From positions 1 to 64,000 of the forward strand of contig JAGQON010000018.1 of NCBI GenBank assembly GCA_020427395.1: 64,000 nucleotides of DNA, given 5' to 3'. This document shows, one piece after another, positions 26,046 to 34,678 of the stretch. A program made the translations under genes and the position numbers. This stretch comes from Phycisphaerales bacterium (GTDB lineage: Bacteria; Planctomycetota; Phycisphaerae; Phycisphaerales; UBA1924). How positions within the stretch are numbered: position 1 is the first letter of the stretch; the number at the start of each line of letters is the position of its first letter. The notes under the pieces are model-generated. The model saw nothing but the letters and a program-made list of their open reading frames with translations, made no database searches and had not been told where the DNA came from.

Positions 26046-28016
26046 ATGTCATACGAAGCAGCCGTCCACGCGCAAGCGATTGAACTCTGTCGATTGAGTC
26101 TCGAGATGACAGCCGCCTCTGGTTCGGGTCATCCCACCAGCGCGATGAGCATCTCTCACATCGTGACCTCGTTGATGTTCTCGGCCATGCGTTGGAGCCC
26201 CGATTACCCCAGCTACCCCAGCTCGGATCGTCTGGTGCTCAGCGAGGGCCACGCCGTCCCCGCTGTGTACGCCGCGATGGCGACCCTGGGCGTCGTGGTG
26301 GGCAAGGACGACGACCGTCACAAGCTGACCGTTGAAGAGCTCAACGGGCTGCGCGACTGGCACTCCGTCCTCGACGGGCACCCCAACCCGATGGAGGGTG
26401 TGGATTTCTTCGACGCCGCCACCGGCTCGCTCGGGCAGGGGCTCAGCGCCGCCGCCGGCATCGCCAAGGCCGCCCGCATCGATGGCAGCGACCGTCGTGT
26501 CTACTGCATCGTCGGCGACGGTGAGGCACGCGAGGGACAGGTCGCCGAGGCGCTCGACTTCATCGTCGACCACCAGCTCAGCAATGTCTGCACCATCTTC
26601 AACTGCAACGCGTACGGCCAGGCCGATCGGGTCTCGGGGCAGCAGAGCCCCGAGGTGTTGACGCATAAACTCCAGGCCTTCGGCTTCGAGGTCATCAGCA
26701 TCGACGGGCACGCGCCCGCCCAGATCAAGGACGCCCTGGATCGCTTCATCGCCGTGTCGGGCGACGAGAACACCAAGCCCGTGGCCATCGTGGCCCGCAC
26801 CGTCAAGGGCTGGGGCGCTCCCTCGATGCAGGGCGGCGGCTGGCACGGTAAGCCCGCTACGGGCGAGGCGCTGCAGAAGGCCGTCAACGAGCTGGGTGAA
26901 CGCCGCATCGAGCTGACCAGCACGCTCAGCGGCACCGACGAGTTCACGATCCAGCCCCCGGCCGAGGCACCCGCAAAGGCACCCAACGACGCCGAGCTGC
27001 CCCCGCTCAGCCATGCGATGCGCGAGATGGACATGGAGCATGTCCTCCAGTCCGGCAAGTTCGCGACCCGGCGTGCCTATGGCGTCGCCCTGCGTGCGCT
27101 GGGCAAAATCAACCCCGATGTCGTCGTCCTCGACGCCGATGTCAGCAACTCGACCTTCGCCGAGACCTTCGCCAAGGACGCGTCGCTCGCGGACCGCTTC
27201 GTTGAGTGCAAGATCGCCGAGCAGAACATGGTCAGCGTCGGCGTGGGCATGAGCGCCGCGGGCAAGATCCCCTTCTGCTCAACCTTCGCCAAGTTCATGA
27301 ACCGTGCCTACGACCAGATTGAGATGGGCATGAACTCGGGTGCCAACATCAAGCTCGTGGGCTCGCACTGCGGCATCACCCTGGCCTCCGACGGCCCAAG
27401 CCAGATGTCGCTGCCCGATGTCGCCTGGTTCCGCTCGTTCGCGACCATGACCGACCACAACGGTAACCCGGGCTGCTACATCCTCCAGCCCGCCGACGCC
27501 TACGCGGCATACGCCCTCACCGGCGTGATGGCCGAGTATGAGTCGATGTGCTACATGCGGACCATCCGCGCCGAGACCGAGCTGCTCTACTCCGACGACC
27601 ATGTCTTCAACCTTGGCGGCTTTGAAACCCTGGCGCAGGGACGCGATGTCGTGCTCGCCGCGTCGGGCATCATGGTCCACGAGGGCAACAAGGCTGTTGA
27701 GTTGCTCGATAAGGCCGGCGTCAGCGCCACCCTGCTCGATATGTACTCGATCCCCTTCGACAACGACAAGCTGCTCGACATCGTCGCGCAGAACGGTGGC
27801 TTTGTTGTCTCGCTTGAGGACAACTACGGCGGCGGGCTCGGCAGCGCCATCGCCGACGCGCTCATGGAGAGCGGCGACGGTTTCGAGCTCGCTCAGATGC
27901 ATGTCACCCGCATCCCCAAGAGCGCCAAGACCGCCGATGAGATGCTCCAGATGTGCGGCCTGACCGCGCAGGACATCGTCAACCGCGTCATGGAACTGCT
28001 GGGCGTGCCCGCCTGA
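26046..28016 (+). CDS. tkt: Transketolase
   Basis: Transketolase moves two-carbon units between sugar phosphates in the pentose phosphate pathway, using thiamine diphosphate. Family marks in order: SGSGHPTSAMSISHI (near residue 25), the TPP-binding GDGEAREGQVAEALDF (about 157-172), and in the second domain the catalytic Glu in ECKIAEQNMVSVGVGMSAAG and FCSTFAKFMNRAYDQI. From ATG 26046 it has 656 residues, normal for the family, with GGAAGG upstream. A strong terminator follows. Confidence 0.93.
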   Translation: MSYEAAVHAQAIELCRLSLEMTAASGSGHPTSAMSISHIVTSLMFSAMRWSPDYPSYPSSDRLVLSEGHAVPAVYAAMATLGVVVGKDDDRHKLTVEELNGLRDWHSVLDGHPNPMEGVDFFDAATGSLGQGLSAAAGIAKAARIDGSDRRVYCIVGDGEAREGQVAEALDFIVDHQLSNVCTIFNCNAYGQADRVSGQQSPEVLTHKLQAFGFEVISIDGHAPAQIKDALDRFIAVSGDENTKPVAIVARTVKGWGAPSMQGGGWHGKPATGEALQKAVNELGERRIELTSTLSGTDEFTIQPPAEAPAKAPNDAELPPLSHAMREMDMEHVLQSGKFATRRAYGVALRALGKINPDVVVLDADVSNSTFAETFAKDASLADRFVECKIAEQNMVSVGVGMSAAGKIPFCSTFAKFMNRAYDQIEMGMNSGANIKLVGSHCGITLASDGPSQMSLPDVAWFRSFATMTDHNGNPGCYILQPADAYAAYALTGVMAEYESMCYMRTIRAETELLYSDDHVFNLGGFETLAQGRDVVLAASGIMVHEGNKAVELLDKAGVSATLLDMYSIPFDNDKLLDIVAQNGGFVVSLEDNYGGGLGSAIADALMESGDGFELAQMHVTRIPKSAKTADEMLQMCGLTAQDIVNRVMELLGVPA

Positions 28017-28042
28017 TCCTGATGGGTATTCGATTTTCCAAG

Positions 28043-28063
28043 CCCGCCCAAGGCGGGTTTTTT
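28043..28063 (+). terminator. Intrinsic terminator after tkt
   Basis: Stem CCCGCC (28043-28048), loop CAA, GGCGGG (28052-28057), then six T residues. Confidence 0.88.
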
Positions 28064-28092
28064 CATGAATAGAGCGAGCGTTTGATCGCATC

Positions 28093-28115
28093 AAAAACCG
28101 GGCCCGAGGGCCCGG
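28093..28115 (-). terminator. Intrinsic terminator after the dockerin gene at 28145
   Basis: On the minus strand, stem CCGGGCC/GGCCCGG (28098-28115) is followed by TTTTT. It lies 30 bases past the stop of the minus-strand gene. Confidence 0.85.
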
Positions 28116-28144
28116 CCGCATGGGTCGCAGAATGGCTTTGATGC

Positions 28145-29248
28145 TTATGGGCAACCCGCGGTGAACGCGGTGAGGAACGCCGAGACATCGAAGAAGTTGA
28201 ACACGCCGTCGCTGTTGAAGTCAGCCTCGGGTTCCATCGCGTTGTAGGCGGTGAGGAATGCTGAGACATCGAAGAAGTTGAGTTGGCCGAATGGGCCCGC
28301 GAGGTCAGCGTCAGAGCACGGCGGCGTAATCGAAAACACATAGACCCGATTGTTGTCGATCGATGAGATCACGATCCGTTGGGTGATCCCGTCATCAGTG
28401 ATGTTGATCCCGCCCCAGTTGGTCGTGGAGATCCCAAGCCCGCTGAACATCAGCGTCGCCGCGCCGGTTGGGGAAACACGGAACGCCGCGTCGAGATCCG
28501 CATCGATCACAAGCATGTCCATCGATCGCGTGTCGAACACGATGCCCTGCGCATCTGTGAAGGTTGCGCCCGTCGTGGGGAAGGCCGAGATCGAGGTATC
28601 CTCGTTGAGGATCCTCATCCCACCCGCGCGGTCGGCCATCGCGATCATGGAGCCCTTTACCGCGATATCAACGGTGTCTGTCAGCGTGATGTTGTCTACG
28701 GCGACCTGCACTTCATTCTGCGCCGTGGTGGGCGACCAGGTCCACACATCGCGCGTCCCGTTGAATCCCCGATCGGTCGAGACCATCATCCCGGGCGTGA
28801 GCAGCGTACCCGTGTAGTCCATCGGGACCGGCGTGATTCCCACCGGGTCATCGTCGCCAGAGTGGAACCCGTTGATCCAGGTTGTTTCTGTCACGGTGCC
28901 GTCCGGGTTGAGATCGACACGCATGATGTTGCCGGGAAAGTCTTCAGAAAAGAACAGCGCGCCCGTGATCGGGTCGTGCACGATCCCCGCAACATCGTCC
29001 GTATTCAGGAGCACCTCCGTATTGCCTAGGGAGTCAGATCGGTAGAGGCCCCCGGTTCGAATCGCAAGGTAGATGAACCCATCATCCGGGTTGATCAACG
29101 CGGACATAGGGCTTGTGAAAGCGAAGTCGGACTCGAGCAACCAGCCAGGCTCGGTGATCATCGGCCCATCACCGAAGCCCTGGGCGAAACACGGCAACGA
29201 GCACAACACCGCGGCGGTACCCGCGATATACAGTTGAAAACGGATCAT
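28145..29248 (-). CDS. Secreted propeller-like protein with GC-type dockerin tail
   Basis: ATG 29248 begins a signal peptide (YIAGTAAVLCSLPCFAQ); the longer frame from 29608 is non-coding extension. The body (about 25-310 of 367 residues) repeats DGFIYLAIRTGGLYRSD- and DPITGALFFSEDFPGNIMRVDL-like units, as in NHL/SMP-30 type beta-propellers. The end is a double dockerin, coded by about 28145-28320. Its first calcium loop is damaged (DLAGPFGQLNFFD lacks the regular Asp/Asn spacing) while the second, DFNSDGVFNFFD, is intact. A Cys precedes the domain and GCP ends it. Presumably surface-associated; ligand unknown. Confidence 0.8.
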   Translation of the reverse strand: MIRFQLYIAGTAAVLCSLPCFAQGFGDGPMITEPGWLLESDFAFTSPMSALINPDDGFIYLAIRTGGLYRSDSLGNTEVLLNTDDVAGIVHDPITGALFFSEDFPGNIMRVDLNPDGTVTETTWINGFHSGDDDPVGITPVPMDYTGTLLTPGMMVSTDRGFNGTRDVWTWSPTTAQNEVQVAVDNITLTDTVDIAVKGSMIAMADRAGGMRILNEDTSISAFPTTGATFTDAQGIVFDTRSMDMLVIDADLDAAFRVSPTGAATLMFSGLGISTTNWGGINITDDGITQRIVISSIDNNRVYVFSITPPCSDADLAGPFGQLNFFDVSAFLTAYNAMEPEADFNSDGVFNFFDVSAFLTAFTAGCP

Positions 29249-29380
29249 CACAGAAGCTCTTTTCTCTCTCTTGAACGGGCAAGCCCGGATGAACATGTGA
29301 TCCCGAATATACCACGCACATTCACCGATCACAACGCACAAAGCACCGATCCGTCGGATCTTTTCGCCCGAATCGGTGTA

Positions 29381-29410
29381 GAAAAAAACCGGGCCCCAGC
29401 GGGACCCGGT
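29381..29410 (-). terminator. Intrinsic terminator after the protease gene
   Basis: Minus-strand stem ACCGGG(T)CCC with GGGCCCGGT, loop GCTG, runs into seven T residues, 30 bases past the stop at 29440. Confidence 0.82.
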
Positions 29411-29439
29411 CTGTATGGTGATGAGGACGAGGGCGTCGT

Positions 29440-31581
29440 TTACGGGCAGCCCGCGTTGTAGGCCTGCAGGAATGCCGAAACATCGAAGAAGTTGAACACG
29501 CCGTCGTTGTTGAAGTCGGCGATCGGGTTCATCGTGTTGTAAGCGCTGAGGAACGCCGAGACATCGAAGAAGTTCACTACACCGTCGTTGTTCAGGTCGG
29601 GCACACACTCGATCACGGTGATCGTGTTGGTGTCCGAAACCCAGTTGTTCGCCGTGCTCGACTCGTTGTCTGAGGTGTCGACGATGGTGCCGATGTAGTA
29701 GTTTCCGGGGTTGAGTGTAACCGGGATCCGAACGCTTGAGATCACGAAGACGCTGTTACCAACAGGGAGCGTGCCGTAGAAACGCTCTTCCATGAACACA
29801 TCGCCGGTCGAGATGATGTTGTTGGTCGAGGCGCGGAACTGGACATGGGTGTCATCCGCGGGGCGATCACCGAAGTTCCAGGTGCGGTGCGTGACACTGA
29901 TGAACTCGCCCGGGTAGTAGACGCCAGAGGTCGCGTCGCAGAGTGCGGCCTCGAGGTCCGCAAAGGCCTCGATCACGGTGATGGGCTGCGCGTCCCAGGT
30001 GTCCGTGTCGTTGTTCGTGCTCCAGCTGTCGGTGCCCGAATCGATCTCTACGCCGATCCAGTAGTTGCCAGGAGGGGTGTCGAGCGGGATGGTGGGCGCG
30101 GGGACATTGAAGGTCTTGGTCTCCATGGCCGCGAAATCGGTCGTGTAGTTCCAGGTCGCCAGCAGCGTGTCCGACGACGAGATGTTGTTGTTGCTCGAGA
30201 GATAGACGCGAACGGTGTAGGTCGCCGATGCCGGGTTGGCGTTGGTCATGTTCGCCACGAGCACGCTCGCCTGCGCATCGAGCGCCTGCCCCTGCAGCAC
30301 GCTCGTCGATCCGCCGGCCCGGAACTTCAGGGCTTCGAGGTCGAAGGTGGTGCCGCGTGTGGCGTTCTCGAAATCAACCATGCTGTTGACAAAGCCTTCC
30401 CACAGGCGGGCGTAGTTGCCGCTGGTGGTGCGGTTCGAGTTCGAGCACACAGCGTGCACATAGCGGTTATCGCCATCGATGTAGTACATGCCCGAGCCGG
30501 ACATGCCGCCCCAGACGGTGTCGTAGCAGTTGCCGCCACCGGTGTCGAGGTGAAGCTGGTTGTCGGGGCAATCATCGATCGTGCCCGACCAGTAGTACAT
30601 ATCCTGCCCGTTGTGCAGGCCCGGCAGCGGGCAGTTCTCGGCGGGGTAGGAGAAGTTGTTGTACGTGCGCGACTGGATGGTGGCGCAGCTCCCGCCCCAC
30701 GCCCACGCGAAGTATCCGGTGAGCGCACCCACATTGCGTGAGCCGCCGCGGGTCAGGCGGATCAGCCCGCAGTCCGCGTTGAAGTCGCCGTTGTTGATGT
30801 AGTCGGTGCCCGCCAGGAACGAGGTGCCGTACGCGAAGCCGAAGTTCTGGACGACCTCGTCGCTGTCGGGGAACCCGAACACGCCGTTGTTGCTGTCGCC
30901 GTCCCATGCCGGGTAGACATAGATCTGGTCGGCCCAGTCGTTGATGACGATTCCGTTGGGTGTGCGTGCGTAGACGCAGTGGGCCGCGCAGAGCACCACG
31001 CCGGGGTCCTGCATCGAGCCCGAGCATGCGAACCAGCGCTGGATGCCGTTCACATCGGTGAAGCGCATGATCATCTTCACATTGCCCGAGCGGGGCCAGC
31101 TGTCGAGGCCGCCCGCGAGGGTCATGTTGCCGAACGAGCGCCCGTGCTCGATGCTGTCGTCGATGTAGTTGTCAAAGCCGGGGTACTCACCCTCGAGGCT
31201 CTGCCCGCCAATCGCTTCTGTCGTCGGCTGGGCGTCGAGTTCATAGGTCTCGCCGGTGGTCGCGTCGTGGAAGGTCATCGTCGAGGGCGTGTCACTCACC
31301 GGCGTGACGCCGGGTGCCATCGGCTCGGGCATCGGCATCTCGGGGATCTGGTCGAACGGCGGGTGTGGCAGCGTCACGGCCTGATCGTTCGACACCCGCG
31401 CCATGAATGACGGGTTGGGTTCATTCTGTCCGCTGATCGGCGAGACACTCAGCCCGTCGATCTGAACGGGTCGAGCCCCGTCGCGCAGATCCCTGTTGCT
31501 CTGCTCGGCGTTGCTGATCCCGACCATTGCCCCGAGCGCCGCGAAAAGCGCGACACCCGACAATACGCTGTTGGTTTTCAT
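29440..31581 (-). CDS. Secreted trypsin-fold serine protease with CARDB-like repeats and dockerin
   Basis: ATG 31581, behind GAGAGGA, gives 713 residues with a signal peptide ending near GISNA. The S1/V8-type triad is visible: His in VVLCAAHCVYA (about 200), Asp in DCGLIRLTRG (about 270) and Ser in GGMSGSGMYYIDG (about 361). Then two repeats of about 115 residues, each with a pattern like YTVRVYLSSNNNISSSDTLL and GNYWIGVEIDSG, resemble CARDB adhesion domains. The double dockerin (DLNNDGVVNFFD, DFNNDGVFNFFD) is coded by 29440-29612. Likely an extracellular protease tethered through its tail. A 296-base gap separates it from the divergent regulator. Confidence 0.83.
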   Translation of the reverse strand: MKTNSVLSGVALFAALGAMVGISNAEQSNRDLRDGARPVQIDGLSVSPISGQNEPNPSFMARVSNDQAVTLPHPPFDQIPEMPMPEPMAPGVTPVSDTPSTMTFHDATTGETYELDAQPTTEAIGGQSLEGEYPGFDNYIDDSIEHGRSFGNMTLAGGLDSWPRSGNVKMIMRFTDVNGIQRWFACSGSMQDPGVVLCAAHCVYARTPNGIVINDWADQIYVYPAWDGDSNNGVFGFPDSDEVVQNFGFAYGTSFLAGTDYINNGDFNADCGLIRLTRGGSRNVGALTGYFAWAWGGSCATIQSRTYNNFSYPAENCPLPGLHNGQDMYYWSGTIDDCPDNQLHLDTGGGNCYDTVWGGMSGSGMYYIDGDNRYVHAVCSNSNRTTSGNYARLWEGFVNSMVDFENATRGTTFDLEALKFRAGGSTSVLQGQALDAQASVLVANMTNANPASATYTVRVYLSSNNNISSSDTLLATWNYTTDFAAMETKTFNVPAPTIPLDTPPGNYWIGVEIDSGTDSWSTNNDTDTWDAQPITVIEAFADLEAALCDATSGVYYPGEFISVTHRTWNFGDRPADDTHVQFRASTNNIISTGDVFMEERFYGTLPVGNSVFVISSVRIPVTLNPGNYYIGTIVDTSDNESSTANNWVSDTNTITVIECVPDLNNDGVVNFFDVSAFLSAYNTMNPIADFNNDGVFNFFDVSAFLQAYNAGCP

Positions 31582-31877
31582 CCGTTGGTCCTCTCTGTGC
31601 ATGCGATATCCACCGCTGCAAGTTTTGCAGGAGGCCGCACATGATCGCCTACGCGCGTTGAGCACGAAAAGACCCGCGTTCAGCCGAAATATGTCCAGAC
31701 CCCCTCGCTCCCGGCACGACGCCGGGCGATGCGCGATAGTATATCAGCGAGCCGGTGAGCTTCGAGTTCGCGTTCGAGAAGAAAGCATTTGCTCAGTACT
31801 CGGCGCGTCACAAGCCGGATGAATTTGCGCCCCGTTCGGGGTCGCTTCGTTTGATGGGCATATTCCGTTGGGGTCGT

Positions 31878-32465
31878 ATGAGCAAGAAGAAGAAGCCAAT
31901 CAAAGACCTGCATGTGATTTATGACGCGCAAACGATGTGGGTGCTCGCATCACCCATTCGGGTGGACGTGCTCAACGCCGTGTGTGCGCTCGAAGAATGT
32001 TCCGTTGCCGAGATCGCCGCGTTCACCGGGCGCTCGCGCACCTCGCTCTACCCACACATCGAGCAGCTGCTCGAGAGCGGGCTTATCTTCGAGGGCGAGA
32101 AACGCCTGGCCGGCAAGCGATACGAGCAGCTCTATATCCCGCTGGCGCGCAGCATCGCGACCAAGCACAACAGCAAGGACCCCGAGAATGTCGCCTATCA
32201 CCAGGCGTACGGCAACGCCGTCGGGCGTCTGATGGCGAGGCTGCACGAACGCGCCACCGCACAGCCAGACGCGGCCGTGCGAGGCCCAACGCGCGATACC
32301 TTCGCAGGCATCTTCAGCGCCTGGGTCGACGACAACGAGCTCGAAGAGGTTAACTCCATCCTCAGCCGCCTGTGGGAGATCTGCCGCGAATCGCACCCCG
32401 GCGATGGTAAACGCCTCGTCAATGTCGGCATCATCATGGCGCCCGACAGACGCGCGCAGGATTAG
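31878..32465 (+). CDS. ArsR-type winged-helix transcriptional regulator
   Basis: The 195-residue product from ATG 31878 (MSKKKKPIKDLHVIYD) has an N-terminal winged helix: LASPIRVDVLNAVCALEECSV (about 20-40), then the recognition helix FTGRSRTSLYPHIEQLLESG and the wing LIFEGEKRLAGKRYEQLY. The C-terminal 100 residues lack metal-binding cysteines and have no family I know. It is the only gene inside the dockerin block without a signal peptide or dockerin, divergent from the protease gene and convergent with the pentaheme cytochrome gene, so it may regulate them. Confidence 0.75.
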   Translation: MSKKKKPIKDLHVIYDAQTMWVLASPIRVDVLNAVCALEECSVAEIAAFTGRSRTSLYPHIEQLLESGLIFEGEKRLAGKRYEQLYIPLARSIATKHNSKDPENVAYHQAYGNAVGRLMARLHERATAQPDAAVRGPTRDTFAGIFSAWVDDNELEEVNSILSRLWEICRESHPGDGKRLVNVGIIMAPDRRAQD

Positions 32466-32490
32466 CTGGAATCGGGCCAGTGGGCAGGTC

Positions 32491-32516
32491 AAAAAAGCAC
32501 CGGCCTGGGCCGGTGC
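32491..32516 (-). terminator. Intrinsic terminator after the pentaheme cytochrome gene
   Basis: Minus-strand stem GCACCGGCC/GGCCGGTGC (32497-32505 with 32508-32516; the two innermost pairs probably open to form the loop), followed by six T residues on that strand. Confidence 0.85.
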
Positions 32517-32554
32517 TCTGTGCTTGGATCGAGGTTCGATGCAGAACTGATCGG

Positions 32555-34429
32555 TTACGGGCAGCCCGCGTTGTAGGCGTTGAGGAATACGCTGACATCG
32601 AAGAAGTTGAACATCCCGTCGCCGTTGAGATCCGCGATCGGGTCCATCCCGTTGTAGGCGTTGAGGAACACGCTGACATCGAAGAAGTTCAGCACACCAT
32701 CGCCGTTGAGGTCCGCGACGCACGGCGGGGTGATGCCCATGCTCTCCACATCCATGTCGATGACCGGGCTCTTGCCGTGCAGGACCCACTGGTCGTACAC
32801 ATCCTGTCCCGCCGAGTTAGTGACATTGGTGTCACGCAGGAACTCGATGTACTCCTTGGTCGTGAGCTGGTAGCGCAGCTTCACATCCGCACGAACCGCG
32901 CCGGCGGGCACAACGAACTGCGTGTCGTCCCAGTACTGCCCGTCGGCGTAGCTGTAGCCAATGACCGGCGACTGGATCGATTCGAAGTTGGCGTTGGTGA
33001 AACCACGCGGCGGGATGCGGTTGTCCTTGAACACCTTGTTGGCCAGTGTCAGGTGGAAGCTCTCGCCCTCGGGTAGCCCCGTGGCCACCGACATCGCCGC
33101 ATCCAGGCCGATCTTCATCTCGTAGACCTTGGTGTCGGCGGTAGTGAGCTCGGCGGTCATGTCGTCGTACGCGCCGTGCTCGGCGATGATCGCGTCCGAG
33201 GCGTCAAAGAACTGGACATTGATCCACATCCGGCGTCCCTCGGGGTAGCCGGTGGGCAGCTTGTGGCCGGTCTGATTGATGATACGGACATTGAGGTTGC
33301 CGCCGACCATGGAGAGCTCCATGTCCGACGCGTCACGCATCATCTCTTCGTTACGGCCGATCGCCTGATCAACCAGCTCGGGCAGCAGCCCGGTGACGAA
33401 GTCGTTGGGGTTGAGCTCGCGCACGGCTCGGAGCACCCAGTTGTTCGCACCAGAGAACGAGTGCGTCGAGTACTGCGGGCGGGCATCTTCGAAGAAGCAG
33501 GCCTGCGCCTCAACTTCGGGCATGTGGCAGTCCTGGCAGCTCGATACCTCGGTGAGCTGTGTCTCGTAGCGATCACCGATCGCGACGGGGGCCTGGGCGA
33601 AGTCGCTCATCAGCCACTCGCTGTAGGTGCGCTGCTCCGGGAAGGTCTCGTAGACATTGCCCGTCGGGTGCATCTCGTCGAGGTTGTTGAGCGCGTAGGT
33701 GCCGTCGGGCTGGGCCGTGAAGATCGGGTTCGACACATCGTGGCACGAGGCGCACATGCGCGAGTCCTGAATGAAGGGGTCCTGCACCCACTCGTGGTAG
33801 AAGAAGTTCGGACCTTCATCGTACGGCCCGCGTCGGCGGTCCATCGGATCGAACACGATCGCCGCAGAGTGCGACTGATCCTGCGTTGGCGCGTCGGAAC
33901 CAAGGTCCATCAGGATCGACTCGTCGATCATCGGCGAGGTCCCGGGTGTGTACACCGGGTCCACCATGCGGTGGCAGACATTGCAGCTCACGCCCATCAT
34001 GTCAATGTCGCTGATCGCCGAAGCGTCGGTTGGCACATGCCGGCCCTCAAGGAACGCGCTGGGCGCATGGCAGCGGATACACAGCGCACCCGCGAAGTCC
34101 GCGTCCTGGTTCGCGATCGTCATGGCCGCGAGGAAGATCGGGTCACGCATCGACTGACCCATCATCGAGGCCGACCACGTCGAGTACGGGTCGTGGACCT
34201 CGTCGTAGAACCCGTGGCAGCTGGCGCAGGTGTCGGCGCCCACGATCGGGTGCTCGACATCCAGCCCACCGGTCTGGGTGCCCGGGAGCGCAAAGTCATT
34301 GAGGGTCGTCGGGACAGGCAGACCACCACCGCCCGCAAGGGCAAGGGCAGCGAAGGTCGCGCCCACGGCCAGACCACAAACGATCCCGCTCTTCTTGAGA
34401 AGGGTGCGATGACGAATCGAGCTATTCAT
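32555..34429 (-). CDS. Secreted pentaheme c-type cytochrome with dockerin tail
   Basis: A signal peptide (IVCGLAVGATFAALALAGG) is followed by five CXXCH heme-binding motifs: CASCH (about 70), CIRCH (119), CNVCH (151), CASCH (228), CQDCH (300). Spacing and the surrounding His residues suggest bis-His multiheme domains as in cytochrome c554/nitrite reductase-like proteins. Residues about 350-560 are beta-rich, with INQTGHKLPTGYPEGRRMW, a segment seen in multiheme proteins of this type. The double dockerin (DLNGDGVLNFFD, DLNGDGMFNFFD) is coded by 32555-32715. Length 624. An exported electron carrier; its partner is unknown. Confidence 0.85.
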   Translation of the reverse strand: MNSSIRHRTLLKKSGIVCGLAVGATFAALALAGGGGLPVPTTLNDFALPGTQTGGLDVEHPIVGADTCASCHGFYDEVHDPYSTWSASMMGQSMRDPIFLAAMTIANQDADFAGALCIRCHAPSAFLEGRHVPTDASAISDIDMMGVSCNVCHRMVDPVYTPGTSPMIDESILMDLGSDAPTQDQSHSAAIVFDPMDRRRGPYDEGPNFFYHEWVQDPFIQDSRMCASCHDVSNPIFTAQPDGTYALNNLDEMHPTGNVYETFPEQRTYSEWLMSDFAQAPVAIGDRYETQLTEVSSCQDCHMPEVEAQACFFEDARPQYSTHSFSGANNWVLRAVRELNPNDFVTGLLPELVDQAIGRNEEMMRDASDMELSMVGGNLNVRIINQTGHKLPTGYPEGRRMWINVQFFDASDAIIAEHGAYDDMTAELTTADTKVYEMKIGLDAAMSVATGLPEGESFHLTLANKVFKDNRIPPRGFTNANFESIQSPVIGYSYADGQYWDDTQFVVPAGAVRADVKLRYQLTTKEYIEFLRDTNVTNSAGQDVYDQWVLHGKSPVIDMDVESMGITPPCVADLNGDGVLNFFDVSVFLNAYNGMDPIADLNGDGMFNFFDVSVFLNAYNAGCP

Positions 34430-34628
34430 TGAGGTTGCTCCACCAAACAGACGCAGACCATATGGGGGTATTGCACAGACAAGTGCTCCGCAAAGAGATT
34501 CTTATCGATCGTCGGCTCAGTTGCAAGATCTTCCCACGATTTCTGGTGAGAACTGGCCAATTTCGGTGACCCGAGCACCTTCTGAGTTCGCCAGGAAGCT
34601 ATCGGTCTGCCCCATTTCCTGCCAAACA

Positions 34629-34652
34629 AAAAGCCCACCATCTGATGGGCTC
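34629..34652 (-). terminator. Probable terminator after the 1015-residue repeat protein
   Basis: Minus-strand AGCCCA...TGGGCT hairpin followed by TTTTTG. The inner stem is imperfect. Confidence 0.6.
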
Positions 34653-34678
34653 TGGAAAAAGAACACTTTGGCGACACC

